Source of the DNA: Haloferax marinum
GTDB taxonomy: Archaea > Halobacteriota > Halobacteria > Halobacteriales > Haloferacaceae
DNA: 64,000 bases
Reading direction: 5' to 3'
Assembly: GCF_009674625.1 (NCBI RefSeq)
Contig: NZ_WKJQ01000001.1
Location: 2,542,001-2,606,000, forward strand
Part shown: positions 32,929 through 40,950 of the stretch, piece by piece
How the letters are laid out: every line of letters starts with the position of its first letter
How positions within the stretch are numbered: the stretch's first letter is position 1
The notes under the pieces: model-generated
Database searches by the model: none
What the model was told of the DNA's origin: nothing
The model's input: the letters and a program-made list of their open reading frames with translations, nothing else
Made by a program: the position numbers and the translations under genes

Positions 32929-33363
32929 TCATCTCACGATGGTGACCGGCACGGGTGCGCGTCTGACGACTTCTTCTGCGACACTGCCGAGAAGGATTCG
33001 TGAGACGCCAGTCCGCCCGTGACTCCCCATCACGACGTGGTCGTAGTCGGCGTCGTCGGCTTTCAACAGGTCGATGATGACCTTCGCTGGGCTACCCACA
33101 CTGATCGTCTCGTCGACGACGTCCTCGCCATCGACCAATCCAACCTCGGCTTTCGCTTCGGCGAACGTCTCCCGCGCTTCGCGTTTCTCCTCTTGGTACC
33201 ACTCTTCTGACCCACTGAGCGCACGTTCTCGGTAGTCGGCGTCGGCAGGGTTGATGACCTTCACGAGTGTGAACTGGGCGTCTGGCCACTCTGCTGTGGC
33301 AAATCGAAGTGCAGCGACCGACTGAGGAGACCCATCGACGGGGACGAGAACGTGTTCGGCCAT
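32929..33363 (-). CDS. UspA universal stress protein
   Basis: A 144-residue single Usp domain: EHVLVPVDGSPQSVAALRFA at the start, and VVMGSHGRTGVSRILLGSVAEEVVRRAPVPVTIVR at the end, containing the full GxxGx9G(S/T) ATP-binding loop (GSHGRTGVSRILLGS). It should bind ATP and dimerise. GTTTTTGTC about 28 nt before the ATG supports the start at 33363. It lies 56 bp after the herA start region on the same strand but probably has its own promoter. Confidence 0.93.
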   Translation of the reverse strand: MAEHVLVPVDGSPQSVAALRFATAEWPDAQFTLVKVINPADADYRERALSGSEEWYQEEKREARETFAEAKAEVGLVDGEDVVDETISVGSPAKVIIDLLKADDADYDHVVMGSHGRTGVSRILLGSVAEEVVRRAPVPVTIVR

Positions 33364-33419
33364 AGTACACACTACTCAGGGGTGGGACAAAAACCCGCCC
33401 GGCGATACGGGGTTCGTGG

Positions 33420-35312
33420 TCAGTCTCCGTGTCGGGTCACACAGGTCGAGAGCCCTTTCAGTTCGACCGGTTCGGAGTTGTCCGGCGAGTAGACGACCAT
33501 CTGCCCTTTCTCCATGTACGGTACCTTGTCTTCGAGGTTCGGCGGGATGTTGACGCTCTTGATGGCGTCTTCGTCACCGAGGTTGAGGACGACTTTCGTG
33601 TTGACTTGCTTGAACACCGGGTCGGCGATATCCTGTGGGTCCTGCGTGATGAGGAACAGTCCGAGTCGCTCTTTTCGGCCCTGTTTGGCCGCGTCGGTGA
33701 ACTTCTCGATGACTTTCTTCGCCTGTACGGTGTCGGCGTTGGTCAGGAAGTTGTGCGCCTCGTCCATCCCCAGGACCAGCGGCGTCTCTTTGATGCGTTC
33801 GCTCGACGGGTCGTTCGAGAGTTTGTCGTCGATGAGCATCGTGGAGACGGCGAGGACGAACAGTTCTTTCGCCCGACTCGACGAGAGGTGGTAGGTCGGC
33901 ACGACGGTCAGGCCGCCGGGGCGGACGAGTTCGTGGTCGAGTTCCGTGATGGGGCGTGCGTCCTGGTCGAACACGCCGTTGGGAACACCCCGGACTCGAC
34001 GTTTCACCGCGTCGAACGTCGCTTCGTGGACGTCACCCGATTCGTCGAGTTCCTCTTTGAGTGCTCGGTCGTCGAGGAACGTCAGGAACTCTCGGTAGGT
34101 GCCGCCGCCGCCGTAGTTGCGGAAGAATCGGTTCAGCAGTTCGAGGAGTGCAGCGTACTGGTTGTCGTTGAGACTACTGCCGGCGACCAACCACGGCATA
34201 TCGCTCGCCATCGAGAAGGGGATGGTGAACTCCAACTGCTCTGCACGGTGGTTCGACCCAGGGTACGACGCGCCGCCCATCTTCGGAACGAGCGCGAGTG
34301 TGTCGTCGTGGCCACCGTGAGCGATGCCCTCGCGTTCGTAGCGCCGGGCGATGTCAGTCTCCATGTCGGGGTTGTCGTCGTGCATCTGTGCGTACTCGTC
34401 TTGCGGGTCGAACTGCACGACTGCGGCCTGAACCTCGCGCCCGTCGTCCATCTCGTAGGTTCGGTCCGACGAGAGATACTGTCGAAGGATGTTCTTCGAC
34501 GCGTGCGTCTTTCCGGACCCCGTGCCACCGGCGACGAGCGTGTGTCGGAATACGAGTGGGTCTCCCTCCGTGTAGTCGTCTTTGAGTCGGTAATCGATGG
34601 TCGGCGGTTGTGCCGCGGTTCGAACTTTCTCACCACCGACAGAGAGGTGACCGAGGAAGACGCCCTCTTCTGGAATCTTCAGTCCGGTCTTGATCTGTGT
34701 CGCGTCGTCGGCCTCACCGACCGTCGCACCCGGTTTGGGGACGCGGTCGACCATCCGGCGTTTGAGTTCGCCGCCGTCAGAAAAGAGGACGGCGATAGGT
34801 TCGAGTTCGGCCATGAACTTGTAGTCGCGCTCTTCGAACTCGTCGACGGGTCTGCGCATCGCCCGGCGGGCGTGAATCTCGGTGGCGTCGTCGGCCTGGA
34901 ACTCCTGGCCGTATTCGAGACCGACGATTCGGCAGAACAGCAACTCGTCGTCGGGGTAGGGAACGATGAGATACTTTCCGAGACGGACGTGTTCACGGTT
35001 TCCGGCCGTGACGAAGGCCCGGAGCGTCGTCCGTTCGTGGTCTTCTGAGACGCGGAGGCCCTGCGAGACTGCGATCGCGCCGATGCCACGTTCGGTCCCG
35101 ATCGGGTCTGCGTCGTACTCGTCGAACTGGAGTCCGCGTTCGTCGCCTGTCGTCGCGCCTGCCGTGGTCGAGTTCGACCCGCTATCACCGTCTCGTCGCG
35201 GGGTCTCGTCGCTCTCGGTACTCCCCGAGGAACGTCGACCCTCGCGTTCGCCTCGGTCTGTTTCGTCGGCGTCGTCTCCGACGAAGTCGCTAAAGTCCCC
35301 CAGGTCAGTCAT
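33420..35312 (-). CDS. herA: HerA-like hexameric ATPase for DNA end resection
   Basis: HerA is a FtsK-like DNA translocase that works with the nuclease NurA and Mre11-Rad50 to produce 3' single strands for recombination. The 630-residue protein has a disordered acidic N-terminus (1-70), an OB/HAS-barrel-like region (75-190), and the ATPase core with Walker A LVAGGTGSGKTHASKN near residues 254-269 and Walker B PLVLGMDEAHNFL. RKERLGLFLITQDPQDIADPVF follows, the sensor region of the family. ATTTTTACTC lies about 29 nt before the ATG. nurA is on the same strand upstream, but another gene on the opposite strand lies between them. Confidence 0.9.
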   Translation of the reverse strand: MTDLGDFSDFVGDDADETDRGEREGRRSSGSTESDETPRRDGDSGSNSTTAGATTGDERGLQFDEYDADPIGTERGIGAIAVSQGLRVSEDHERTTLRAFVTAGNREHVRLGKYLIVPYPDDELLFCRIVGLEYGQEFQADDATEIHARRAMRRPVDEFEERDYKFMAELEPIAVLFSDGGELKRRMVDRVPKPGATVGEADDATQIKTGLKIPEEGVFLGHLSVGGEKVRTAAQPPTIDYRLKDDYTEGDPLVFRHTLVAGGTGSGKTHASKNILRQYLSSDRTYEMDDGREVQAAVVQFDPQDEYAQMHDDNPDMETDIARRYEREGIAHGGHDDTLALVPKMGGASYPGSNHRAEQLEFTIPFSMASDMPWLVAGSSLNDNQYAALLELLNRFFRNYGGGGTYREFLTFLDDRALKEELDESGDVHEATFDAVKRRVRGVPNGVFDQDARPITELDHELVRPGGLTVVPTYHLSSSRAKELFVLAVSTMLIDDKLSNDPSSERIKETPLVLGMDEAHNFLTNADTVQAKKVIEKFTDAAKQGRKERLGLFLITQDPQDIADPVFKQVNTKVVLNLGDEDAIKSVNIPPNLEDKVPYMEKGQMVVYSPDNSEPVELKGLSTCVTRHGD

Positions 35313-35422
35313 GTTCCAACGCTTGCAGTCAGCGAGTAAAAATCCTCACGTCGCGTCGTCGCCACGGCGACCAACTCACGTCGCCTACTCGCGGACAACT
35401 TTTCTGTGTCGCTCCCCTATGG

Positions 35423-35785
35423 ATGTCTATGCTGTTGGTCCGCGGACACGGTGGAGGGACGGCGCTCACGGGAACGATATTCGAGCGGGGTGAAGAACCA
35501 CCGACGTACCGTGGCGCGCCCAACGAAGCGGCACCGTACGTCTGGGTCTGCGACGAGTTCTATCAGGTCGAAAGCGGAGGTTCCGAAACCGAAATCGACG
35601 GGCAGTCCATCAGAGTGGCGTTCGACACGCCGATGCCCCGCGGATTCGACACGCGCGAGCAGGCGCTCGAGGCCGCGAAAGAACACATCCGTACGCAGTT
35701 CGCGCGCGTCGGCGTCTCCACCGACGACGTTCGCATCGAAGTAATCAGACCAGACGAAGAGGGGCAACCCGAAGAGACGGCGTAG
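35423..35785 (+). CDS. Haloarchaeal protein (DUF7113-like) between herA and nurA
   Basis: A 120-residue protein: MLLVRGHGGGTALTGTIFERGEEPPTYRGAP then APYVWVCDEFYQVESGG and a C-terminal helix GFDTREQALEAAKEHIRTQFARVGV. It looks like one compact alpha/beta domain. I recall it as a DUF7113-type protein of unknown function. ACTTTTCTG lies 28 nt before the ATG at 35423. It is divergent from herA (110 bp) and its stop is 1 bp from the nurA stop, so it is wedged into the repair pair on the opposite strand. A link to repair is only positional. Confidence 0.75.
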   Translation: MSMLLVRGHGGGTALTGTIFERGEEPPTYRGAPNEAAPYVWVCDEFYQVESGGSETEIDGQSIRVAFDTPMPRGFDTREQALEAAKEHIRTQFARVGVSTDDVRIEVIRPDEEGQPEETA

Positions 35786-35786
35786 G

Positions 35787-37061
35787 TTACTCGTCGGCGT
35801 CGGCCCAGCGGACGTTGTCGTAACTCTTCATCGGGTCCGACGAGAGTCGGTCCGAGAGTTTTCGTCTGAGTGCGGCTTTCTCACCGACGCTCACCCGCGC
35901 CAACTCGTCGGCTTTCTCGACTGCGAGTGGTGGGCCGCGAGTGGCGGCTACGTCGCGGACGACGTGGTGCATCAGGTTCTCGCGGGTCTCTGGGTCTTTC
36001 GTGAACGCGTAGGGTGCTTCGACTCGATAACAGACGTCGGTCCGCGGGTCGTACAGGACGAAGAACGTCACCGTGTACGATTCGGGGTCGAGCGAGCGGT
36101 CGATACCGAAGGCGTCGCCGTCGGCGCTCATCTGCCGGTCTGACCCACCGCGTGAGACGAACCAGTTCGTGAACGTCAGCGCTTCTGTTCGCCGGTCTTC
36201 GCGCTCCGGTCCGTCGCGTCGTTCGAGCAGGTTGACGAAGAAGGAGGCGTCGTCGACCCACGGAATGTCGCCCGACCCGTCCTCTCGGAAGTGTTGCTGG
36301 AGGGTTCGGACGATGTGTTTCGCGCCAGGGTTTTTGACGAACCCGGCGAGTGGAACGTCGCGCTCGACGAATCGCTCGACGAGACGGACGTAGTTCTCGA
36401 CGATTGCCTTCGGTTTCGCCTCGCGGGCGAGGTCTTTGAGTTCCGCGTCTCGGTCGCGCCAGTTGAGGAGTTCTTTCGGATACACTGGCCCGTCGAGGAT
36501 GAGGAGGTCAGAGACACGGTCGGCGTGGTAGAGTGCGTGTTCGCTCTCGGCGAGGTACAGAGAGAGCGCGTGGACGACTCCCTCGGCGTATCGATTGACT
36601 CGTGGTGCGCGAAGGATGCGCTTGCGGACGTATCCCTGGTCAGACTTCAACCACTCTCCGGTGTCGAACACCGAAAACGAGTCGCGGGTGTGGGCCGTCA
36701 TGACGATCGATCGAGCGCGATGCAGGTCGAGGTCCGATGGCTCGGCCGCCATCGCGGCGTGTGCCACGTCGAGAACGAGGCCGTTTTTGAACGTCGTCGG
36801 GTTGATAGTCCCCGAGTCGAGGCCGTGGACGGTCGGAAACGGCGTGTCGGTGAGTGCGATATCGTCCACGTCGGCGGCGTTGAGTCGTTGCTCACCGAGT
36901 GGTTCGATAATCGGACGACCCCCACCGGGCGGCGAGAGCGGGTCGAGCCACGATTCCCAGACCGTCCGCGCGATGTCCTCGTAATCGGTGTCGTCGACCG
37001 AGTCGGCGATGGAACTCGCCATCGAGGCGATGTCGTCCACGTGGACGGGGTCGAGAGTCAT
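35787..37061 (-). CDS. nurA: NurA 5'-3' nuclease
   Basis: NurA is the nuclease that pairs with HerA in archaeal double-strand-break resection. The 424-residue protein has TVHGLDSGTINPTTFKNGLVLDVAHAAMA, whose Asp begins the RNase H-like nuclease core, then LLILDGPVYPKELLNW with the second acidic residue (LDGP), IVENYVRLVERFVERDVPLAGFVKNPGAKHIV, and a C-terminal part EAPYAFTKDPETRENLMHHVVRDVAATRG. These match the NurA layout. The start at 37061 has GATTTTTCACC about 30 nt upstream. It is transcribed in the same direction as herA, separated by the opposite-strand DUF7113-like gene. Confidence 0.9.
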   Translation of the reverse strand: MTLDPVHVDDIASMASSIADSVDDTDYEDIARTVWESWLDPLSPPGGGRPIIEPLGEQRLNAADVDDIALTDTPFPTVHGLDSGTINPTTFKNGLVLDVAHAAMAAEPSDLDLHRARSIVMTAHTRDSFSVFDTGEWLKSDQGYVRKRILRAPRVNRYAEGVVHALSLYLAESEHALYHADRVSDLLILDGPVYPKELLNWRDRDAELKDLAREAKPKAIVENYVRLVERFVERDVPLAGFVKNPGAKHIVRTLQQHFREDGSGDIPWVDDASFFVNLLERRDGPEREDRRTEALTFTNWFVSRGGSDRQMSADGDAFGIDRSLDPESYTVTFFVLYDPRTDVCYRVEAPYAFTKDPETRENLMHHVVRDVAATRGPPLAVEKADELARVSVGEKAALRRKLSDRLSSDPMKSYDNVRWADADE

Positions 37062-37164
37062 ATCTCGGCGTCGTCCCCGACGGTGAAAAATCCGCCCGTC
37101 TCCCGACGTGTCGGTCCAGCGCCTGTTCCCGGCATGCTCATGTCGGTTCGTTACCAACCAGTCG

Positions 37165-37830
37165 ATGACGATGTCTGTCAGCGCGGTCGGGTTCGACCTC
37201 GACTACACACTCGCCGTCCCGACGAGGGACCGCGAGACAATTCTTTCGGAGGCTGCGGCGGCAGCAGGTGCACCGCCACTGTCTCGGGAGGCGTATCTCC
37301 GAGCACACCAGAATAACCTCACGGGGGAGACCCGGACGCCTATCTTCGAGTCCCTCCTCTCAGAACACGACTCACCAGTCGACCCTGAACACGTGGCGAC
37401 TGCGTACCGTGAGCGCATCACGGACGCCGTCGTTCCAGTCGATGGCGTCGAAGCGATGCTCACTGGCCTCCGGACGACCTACCGTGTCGGCTTACTCACC
37501 AACGGACCGGTCGTCGCACAGGAGGACAAAATCGACAAACTCGGGTGGCGAACCCACTTCGACACGGCGCTCGTGACCGGGTCGCTCCCCGCCGGAAAAC
37601 CGGACGTCCGAGCGTTCGAAGCGCTCCTCGACGGACTCGGCACGTCACCAGAAGAGACCGTCTACATCGGGGATAGTGTTCACCACGACATCGCCGGTGC
37701 GCACGACGCCGGGATGATTCCGGTGCAGGTGGTCGGACCGGACTGTGACGACCCAGACCCACGTGCAATCGCGCACATCCCCCGCGACGTGTTGCCGACG
37801 AAACTCCCCGAACTACTCGCAGACCTCTAA
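37165..37830 (+). CDS. HAD-superfamily hydrolase
   Basis: A 221-residue phosphatase-like protein with the four HAD motifs: I, VGFDLDYTLA (DxDxT, first Asp nucleophile); II, VGLLTNGPVV; III, the Lys in LPAGKPDVRAF; and IV, VYIGDSVHHDIAGA. The helical cap of about 70 residues between motifs I and II is the C1 type of phosphoglycolate-phosphatase-like enzymes. The substrate is unknown. The ATG at 37165 and the one at 37171 are both possible; the family core begins right after. It is divergent from nurA. Confidence 0.92.
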   Translation: MTMSVSAVGFDLDYTLAVPTRDRETILSEAAAAAGAPPLSREAYLRAHQNNLTGETRTPIFESLLSEHDSPVDPEHVATAYRERITDAVVPVDGVEAMLTGLRTTYRVGLLTNGPVVAQEDKIDKLGWRTHFDTALVTGSLPAGKPDVRAFEALLDGLGTSPEETVYIGDSVHHDIAGAHDAGMIPVQVVGPDCDDPDPRAIAHIPRDVLPTKLPELLADL

Positions 37831-37916
37831 GCACGCAGTTCGTTTGCGTCTCGTTTTCACCGCGCCAGTCTCCGTCTCGTGTTCGTCGCTTCGGCTCCCG
37901 GCTATCTCTCACCGAT

Positions 37917-38324
37917 TCAGACTTCGTTCTCGTCGCCTTCGTCGTCTCTCTCGAGCGCCTCGACCAGTGCACGAAAGGCAGGAAGTATCCACTTCACCTG
38001 GGCACCGTCTTCGACGAAGACGAGCGTTCGTGGAGGGCGCACTGCTTTTGGGCGGACTCGAAGGTCCTGCTCACTCGCTGCGTCGGCGGTCACGTCCGGA
38101 TGTGTGAGGAACTCGACGCGCGCACGGTCTGGTTGGACGTACACCTCTGCGACTCGGTCGTCGTTGGCGGCGACGGCGTAGGCGAGTGCGCCATCGTCGG
38201 TCGGTTCCACGTCGGTGTCGGCATCGACGACCGAGAGCAGCGCGAACGTCTCTTCGTGACCGGTCAGTTCGGAAGCGAGCAGTTGTGCGATTCGCTTTCC
38301 ATCGGCGAGTCTGTCGACGACCAT
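37917..38324 (-). CDS. Conserved haloarchaeal protein, unknown function
   Basis: A 135-residue acidic protein: MVVDRLADGKRIAQLLASELTG, then a central mixed strand region ALAYAVAANDDRVAEVYVQPDRARVEF, then KAVRPPRTLVFVEDGAQVKWILPAFRALVEALE with an acidic tail. No domain name is certain. The upstream in-frame extension overlaps the neighbouring promoter and is not protein-like. It is convergent with the HAD hydrolase at 86 bp and on the same strand as the DUF2240 gene 100 bp upstream. Confidence 0.65.
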   Translation of the reverse strand: MVVDRLADGKRIAQLLASELTGHEETFALLSVVDADTDVEPTDDGALAYAVAANDDRVAEVYVQPDRARVEFLTHPDVTADAASEQDLRVRPKAVRPPRTLVFVEDGAQVKWILPAFRALVEALERDDEGDENEV

Positions 38325-38424
38325 ACTCGTAGTATACTGGGGGATGGTTTCGGCGTGTCGTTTCGTCGGACGACTGTCCTCCTCGCCGGCACCTCCTCCG
38401 GTGACGATGGAGCGTCGAATCGCG

Positions 38425-38871
38425 CTACTCAGACAGGCCGTGTTTCGCCTTCGTGGCCGCCTCGTCCACGTCGACACCGTTTTCACGGGCAAAGAGGACC
38501 GCGGCGGCCTCTGCGGTCACGCCGAGTGTCGACTGTCGTTCGTTTATTCCGGCGACTGCGTCCTGTTTCGTGAGGCCGGCAGCGACACACGCGTCGAGAA
38601 TCTGTTCGAAGGCGGACTGCTCGCGGAGCACCGACGCGTCGGGTTCGAACTCTTCGGGTATCTGTACGTCTGCGGGGTCGAACGTCGCAACGACGTCGTC
38701 GTCGTCGCGTTCGACGAGGCCGCGACCTGCGGCCAGGTCGATGAGACGCTGTGCCTGGTCGGGTGAAAACCAGTCGCGGTCGAGGGACAGGGCGACGACG
38801 AACTCGCCTTCACCGAGACGAGTTGTCCCGTGCTGGCGGAACGGAACGGCGACGGTAACGTCGAGACTCAT
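38425..38871 (-). CDS. DUF2240-family protein
   Basis: A 148-residue archaeal protein: MSLDVTVAVPFRQHGTTRLGEGEFVVALSLDRDWFSP, then QAQRLIDLAAGRGLVERDDDDVVATFDP, which reads as a winged-helix-like segment, and a C-terminal helical pair FEQILDACVAAGLTKQDAVAGINERQ. The family is conserved in Euryarchaea without assigned role; the helix pattern suggests nucleic-acid or protein binding. The start at 38871 is chosen because the longer frame begins in a non-conserved extension. It is divergent from rps8e. Confidence 0.8.
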   Translation of the reverse strand: MSLDVTVAVPFRQHGTTRLGEGEFVVALSLDRDWFSPDQAQRLIDLAAGRGLVERDDDDVVATFDPADVQIPEEFEPDASVLREQSAFEQILDACVAAGLTKQDAVAGINERQSTLGVTAEAAAVLFARENGVDVDEAATKAKHGLSE

Positions 38872-38999
38872 CGGTTCGACGGCGGGTGCGAGTGACCTAA
38901 ACGGTTTGTGTTGCTCGCGGCGCGACCGCATGTCGTGTGACACCCACCGACGAGAGCCGATTCGAGCGATTCAAGTAGTCACCGACGTTTTTACCCCGT

Positions 39000-39377
39000 A
39001 TGAAGGACCAAGGACGCTCCAAGCGGAAGCGGACCGGTGGACGGCTCAAACCGGCATCGAACAAGAAGCGCTACCAGCTGGGTCGTGAACCCGCCGCCAC
39101 GACGGTCGGCGAACCTCGATTCCAGGTCATCGACTCCCGCGGTAACAACGAGAAGTTCCGCACGCTCTCGACCAACGTCGCACAGGTCGCTGACGGTGCA
39201 GAGGTCACGCAGGCCGACATCGAAGGCGTCATCGACAACCCGTCGAACGTCAACTACGCACGCCGGAACATCATCACGAAGGGCTCCATCATCGACACGA
39301 GCGCCGGTCAGGCCCGCGTCACGTCCCGCCCCGGACAGGACGGTCAGGTCAACGCAGTCCTCATCGACGAGGAATAA
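39000..39377 (+). CDS. rps8e: Small ribosomal subunit protein S8e (eS8)
   Basis: A 125-residue ribosomal protein unique to archaea and eukaryotes. The start MKDQGRSKRKRTGGRLKPASNKKRYQLGREPA is the conserved basic opening of S8e, followed by TVGEPRFQVIDSRGNNEKFRTLSTNVAQV and NYARRNIITKGSIIDTSAGQARVTSRPGQDG, all close to family consensus. It binds 16S rRNA in the small subunit. The acidic end LIDEE is typical of halophiles. The gene stands alone. Confidence 0.98.
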   Translation: MKDQGRSKRKRTGGRLKPASNKKRYQLGREPAATTVGEPRFQVIDSRGNNEKFRTLSTNVAQVADGAEVTQADIEGVIDNPSNVNYARRNIITKGSIIDTSAGQARVTSRPGQDGQVNAVLIDEE

Positions 39378-39431
39378 CTCTCTTTCACCGCGTCGGTTCT
39401 CGGCGCGGACCCTCCGTTCGACACTCATAGA

Positions 39432-39581
39432 GCAACAGCAGTCGGTGTGTGATGCAACAGCAGTCGGTGTGATTCGAGTCGGTGCACACACGCGACGAAT
39501 TCCTACCCCTAGCGGGTCGGACAGTGCCGAAATAGAACAATCAGCAGAACAACCAACAGAACAATCAACAGAACAATCAGC
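39432..39581. repeat. Two short tandem duplications at the 3' side of the AbrB-PhoU gene
   Basis: GCAACAGCAGTCGGTGTG occurs at 39432-39449 and 39454-39471 (22-bp period). Farther on, a 12-bp unit, AGAACAATCAGC, repeats four times at 39534-39545, 39546-39557, 39558-39569 and 39570-39581, with one or two changes in the middle units. They lie between the rps8e and AbrB-PhoU stops, which are convergent. Confidence 0.85.
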
Positions 39582-39608
39582 GCAAAGATATCGGTCGAAC
39601 CGCGTGAA

Positions 39609-40610
39609 TCAGGGTGTCGGTGCGGCTTTCTGGAGTGCCGTCTCGGCGATGTTCCCACCGTAGTCGGCGCTCCGAGAGATGGAGTCGACGATGAGTCCAA
39701 GTAGTTGGGCACGGGCGGGGTCGAGGTCACGGAGTAGTTCGTCGATGCTGCGGGCGCGTTCGTCGATTGCCTGGACGGACTCTCGCGCTTCGTTCGCGAG
39801 ACTGGCCGCCTCGGTGCTGTCTTCGGCGAAGAGGGCGTCCATCCCACCGTTGACGACTTTCTCGGATTCTTCGAACAGTTCTTCCATCGCTTCGATGATG
39901 TCCTCACCGACCGGTTGTTCGAAGTTCAACGAGAGGTGGGCAATCTTCGTCGCGTGGTCCGCGATGCGCTCGAGTTGGCGCGCGGCGGACTGGTAGTCGA
40001 AACACACCTCACGGGGTAAGCCGAGTTCTTCTGCCGCCTTCGGGGTGCGGAGCGTGGCGCGGAAGATACGCGAGACGACCATCCAGAGCCGGTCGACGTC
40101 GTCGTCACGTTGGATGACGTCGTGTGCGAGGTCTTCGTCCATCTCCGCGATGGCGGCGATGGCGTCTTCGAGCATCGAGAGTGCGATGAGGCGCATGCGC
40201 GTCACTGCGTTGTGAATCGAGAGTTCCGAGGAGTCGAGCAAGTCGCGGATGACGACTCGGTCACGAGTCTCTTCGAGAACTTCGAGGCCGACGAGACTCT
40301 GTGTCGCCTCACGGATGGTTCGTCGCTGGTCGGTCGTGATTCGACCACTCTCCAATGCGATGATGTCGAACCCGCTGACGTACATCGTCATGACCGCACG
40401 CGTGAGTTCGTCGCCTTCGAGGTTCGAGATGTCGAGGGTGCCTTCGGTTCGTTCCTCTTCAGACCGTGGGGTCAAGAACAACGAGTCACCCTCGGGATAG
40501 AACTCGACTTCGCTCCCGGCGGAGACGCCGTTCTCGGTCGCCCAATCTTTGGGAATAGAGACAGTGTAGGTGGAACCGCCCGTCACCTGCACCTTTCGGG
40601 TTTCGACCAT
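39609..40610 (-). CDS. phoU: AbrB/SpoVT DNA-binding domain fused to PhoU domains
   Basis: The 333-residue protein joins an N-terminal swapped-hairpin AbrB domain (residues 1-50: RKVQVTGGSTYTVSIPKDWATENGVSAGSEVEFYPEG) to a long helical PhoU-type region with two copies of the E/DxxxD motif: IAEMDEDLAHDVIQRDDDVDRLW and QLERIADHATKIAHLS. PhoU proteins relay phosphate status from the Pst transporter; here the AbrB part would let the protein bind DNA directly. It is divergent from pstS, with TTTTATTG 27 nt before the ATG. This suggests a dedicated phosphate regulator in a lineage without PhoB/PhoR next to the pst genes. Confidence 0.9.
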   Translation of the reverse strand: MVETRKVQVTGGSTYTVSIPKDWATENGVSAGSEVEFYPEGDSLFLTPRSEEERTEGTLDISNLEGDELTRAVMTMYVSGFDIIALESGRITTDQRRTIREATQSLVGLEVLEETRDRVVIRDLLDSSELSIHNAVTRMRLIALSMLEDAIAAIAEMDEDLAHDVIQRDDDVDRLWMVVSRIFRATLRTPKAAEELGLPREVCFDYQSAARQLERIADHATKIAHLSLNFEQPVGEDIIEAMEELFEESEKVVNGGMDALFAEDSTEAASLANEARESVQAIDERARSIDELLRDLDPARAQLLGLIVDSISRSADYGGNIAETALQKAAPTP

Positions 40611-40950
40611 ACGGGCCTCTGGTGCTCAGCACACAATAAAACTGTCTATCACTATATATCAGGTGGCCAAAATACTATCTTGTCGTTGGTTGATTCGGAA
40701 CAAAACGTGTTTGCGGGATAGTACCTCTGCCTCTGGAGTTTTCTCAGTATCTCCGGTGGTGGGCTCCCCGTCCGTCCTACACGTACTGTGTCATCGGTTT
40801 ACGTACGATGTTCTGCCCATGGTGCTGTTTTATTCTCTCTCGGTTGGGAGGCCGCTCGTGTGAAATATCCGCATGACACACATTACAAAATGTAGCACTA
40901 TATAGTTGTCATAGCAGGGTATTTACCCGTAACTCGACTCGAAATTGGTG
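40611..40950. promoter_or_regulatory. Divergent promoter region of AbrB-PhoU and the pst operon
   Basis: This 340-bp gap holds no gene. Near the left gene is the minus-strand TATA (TTTTATTG in 40636-40643) and an AT-rich stretch CTATATATCAGG (40651-40662). Near pstS are an inverted repeat ACATT-ACAA-AATGT (40880-40893), a perfect palindrome ACTATATAGT (40897-40906) around a TATA box, and a second TATA-like GTATTTAC (40918-40927) that would give a leaderless pstS transcript. These are good candidates for the phosphate-responsive elements. Confidence 0.65.

Noticed and set aside
40570-40863. Plus-strand 97-codon frame in the pst promoter region
   Set aside because: It starts inside the AbrB-PhoU gene's antisense and runs through promoter elements. 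Composition is Ser/Cys/Val-rich without halophile character.
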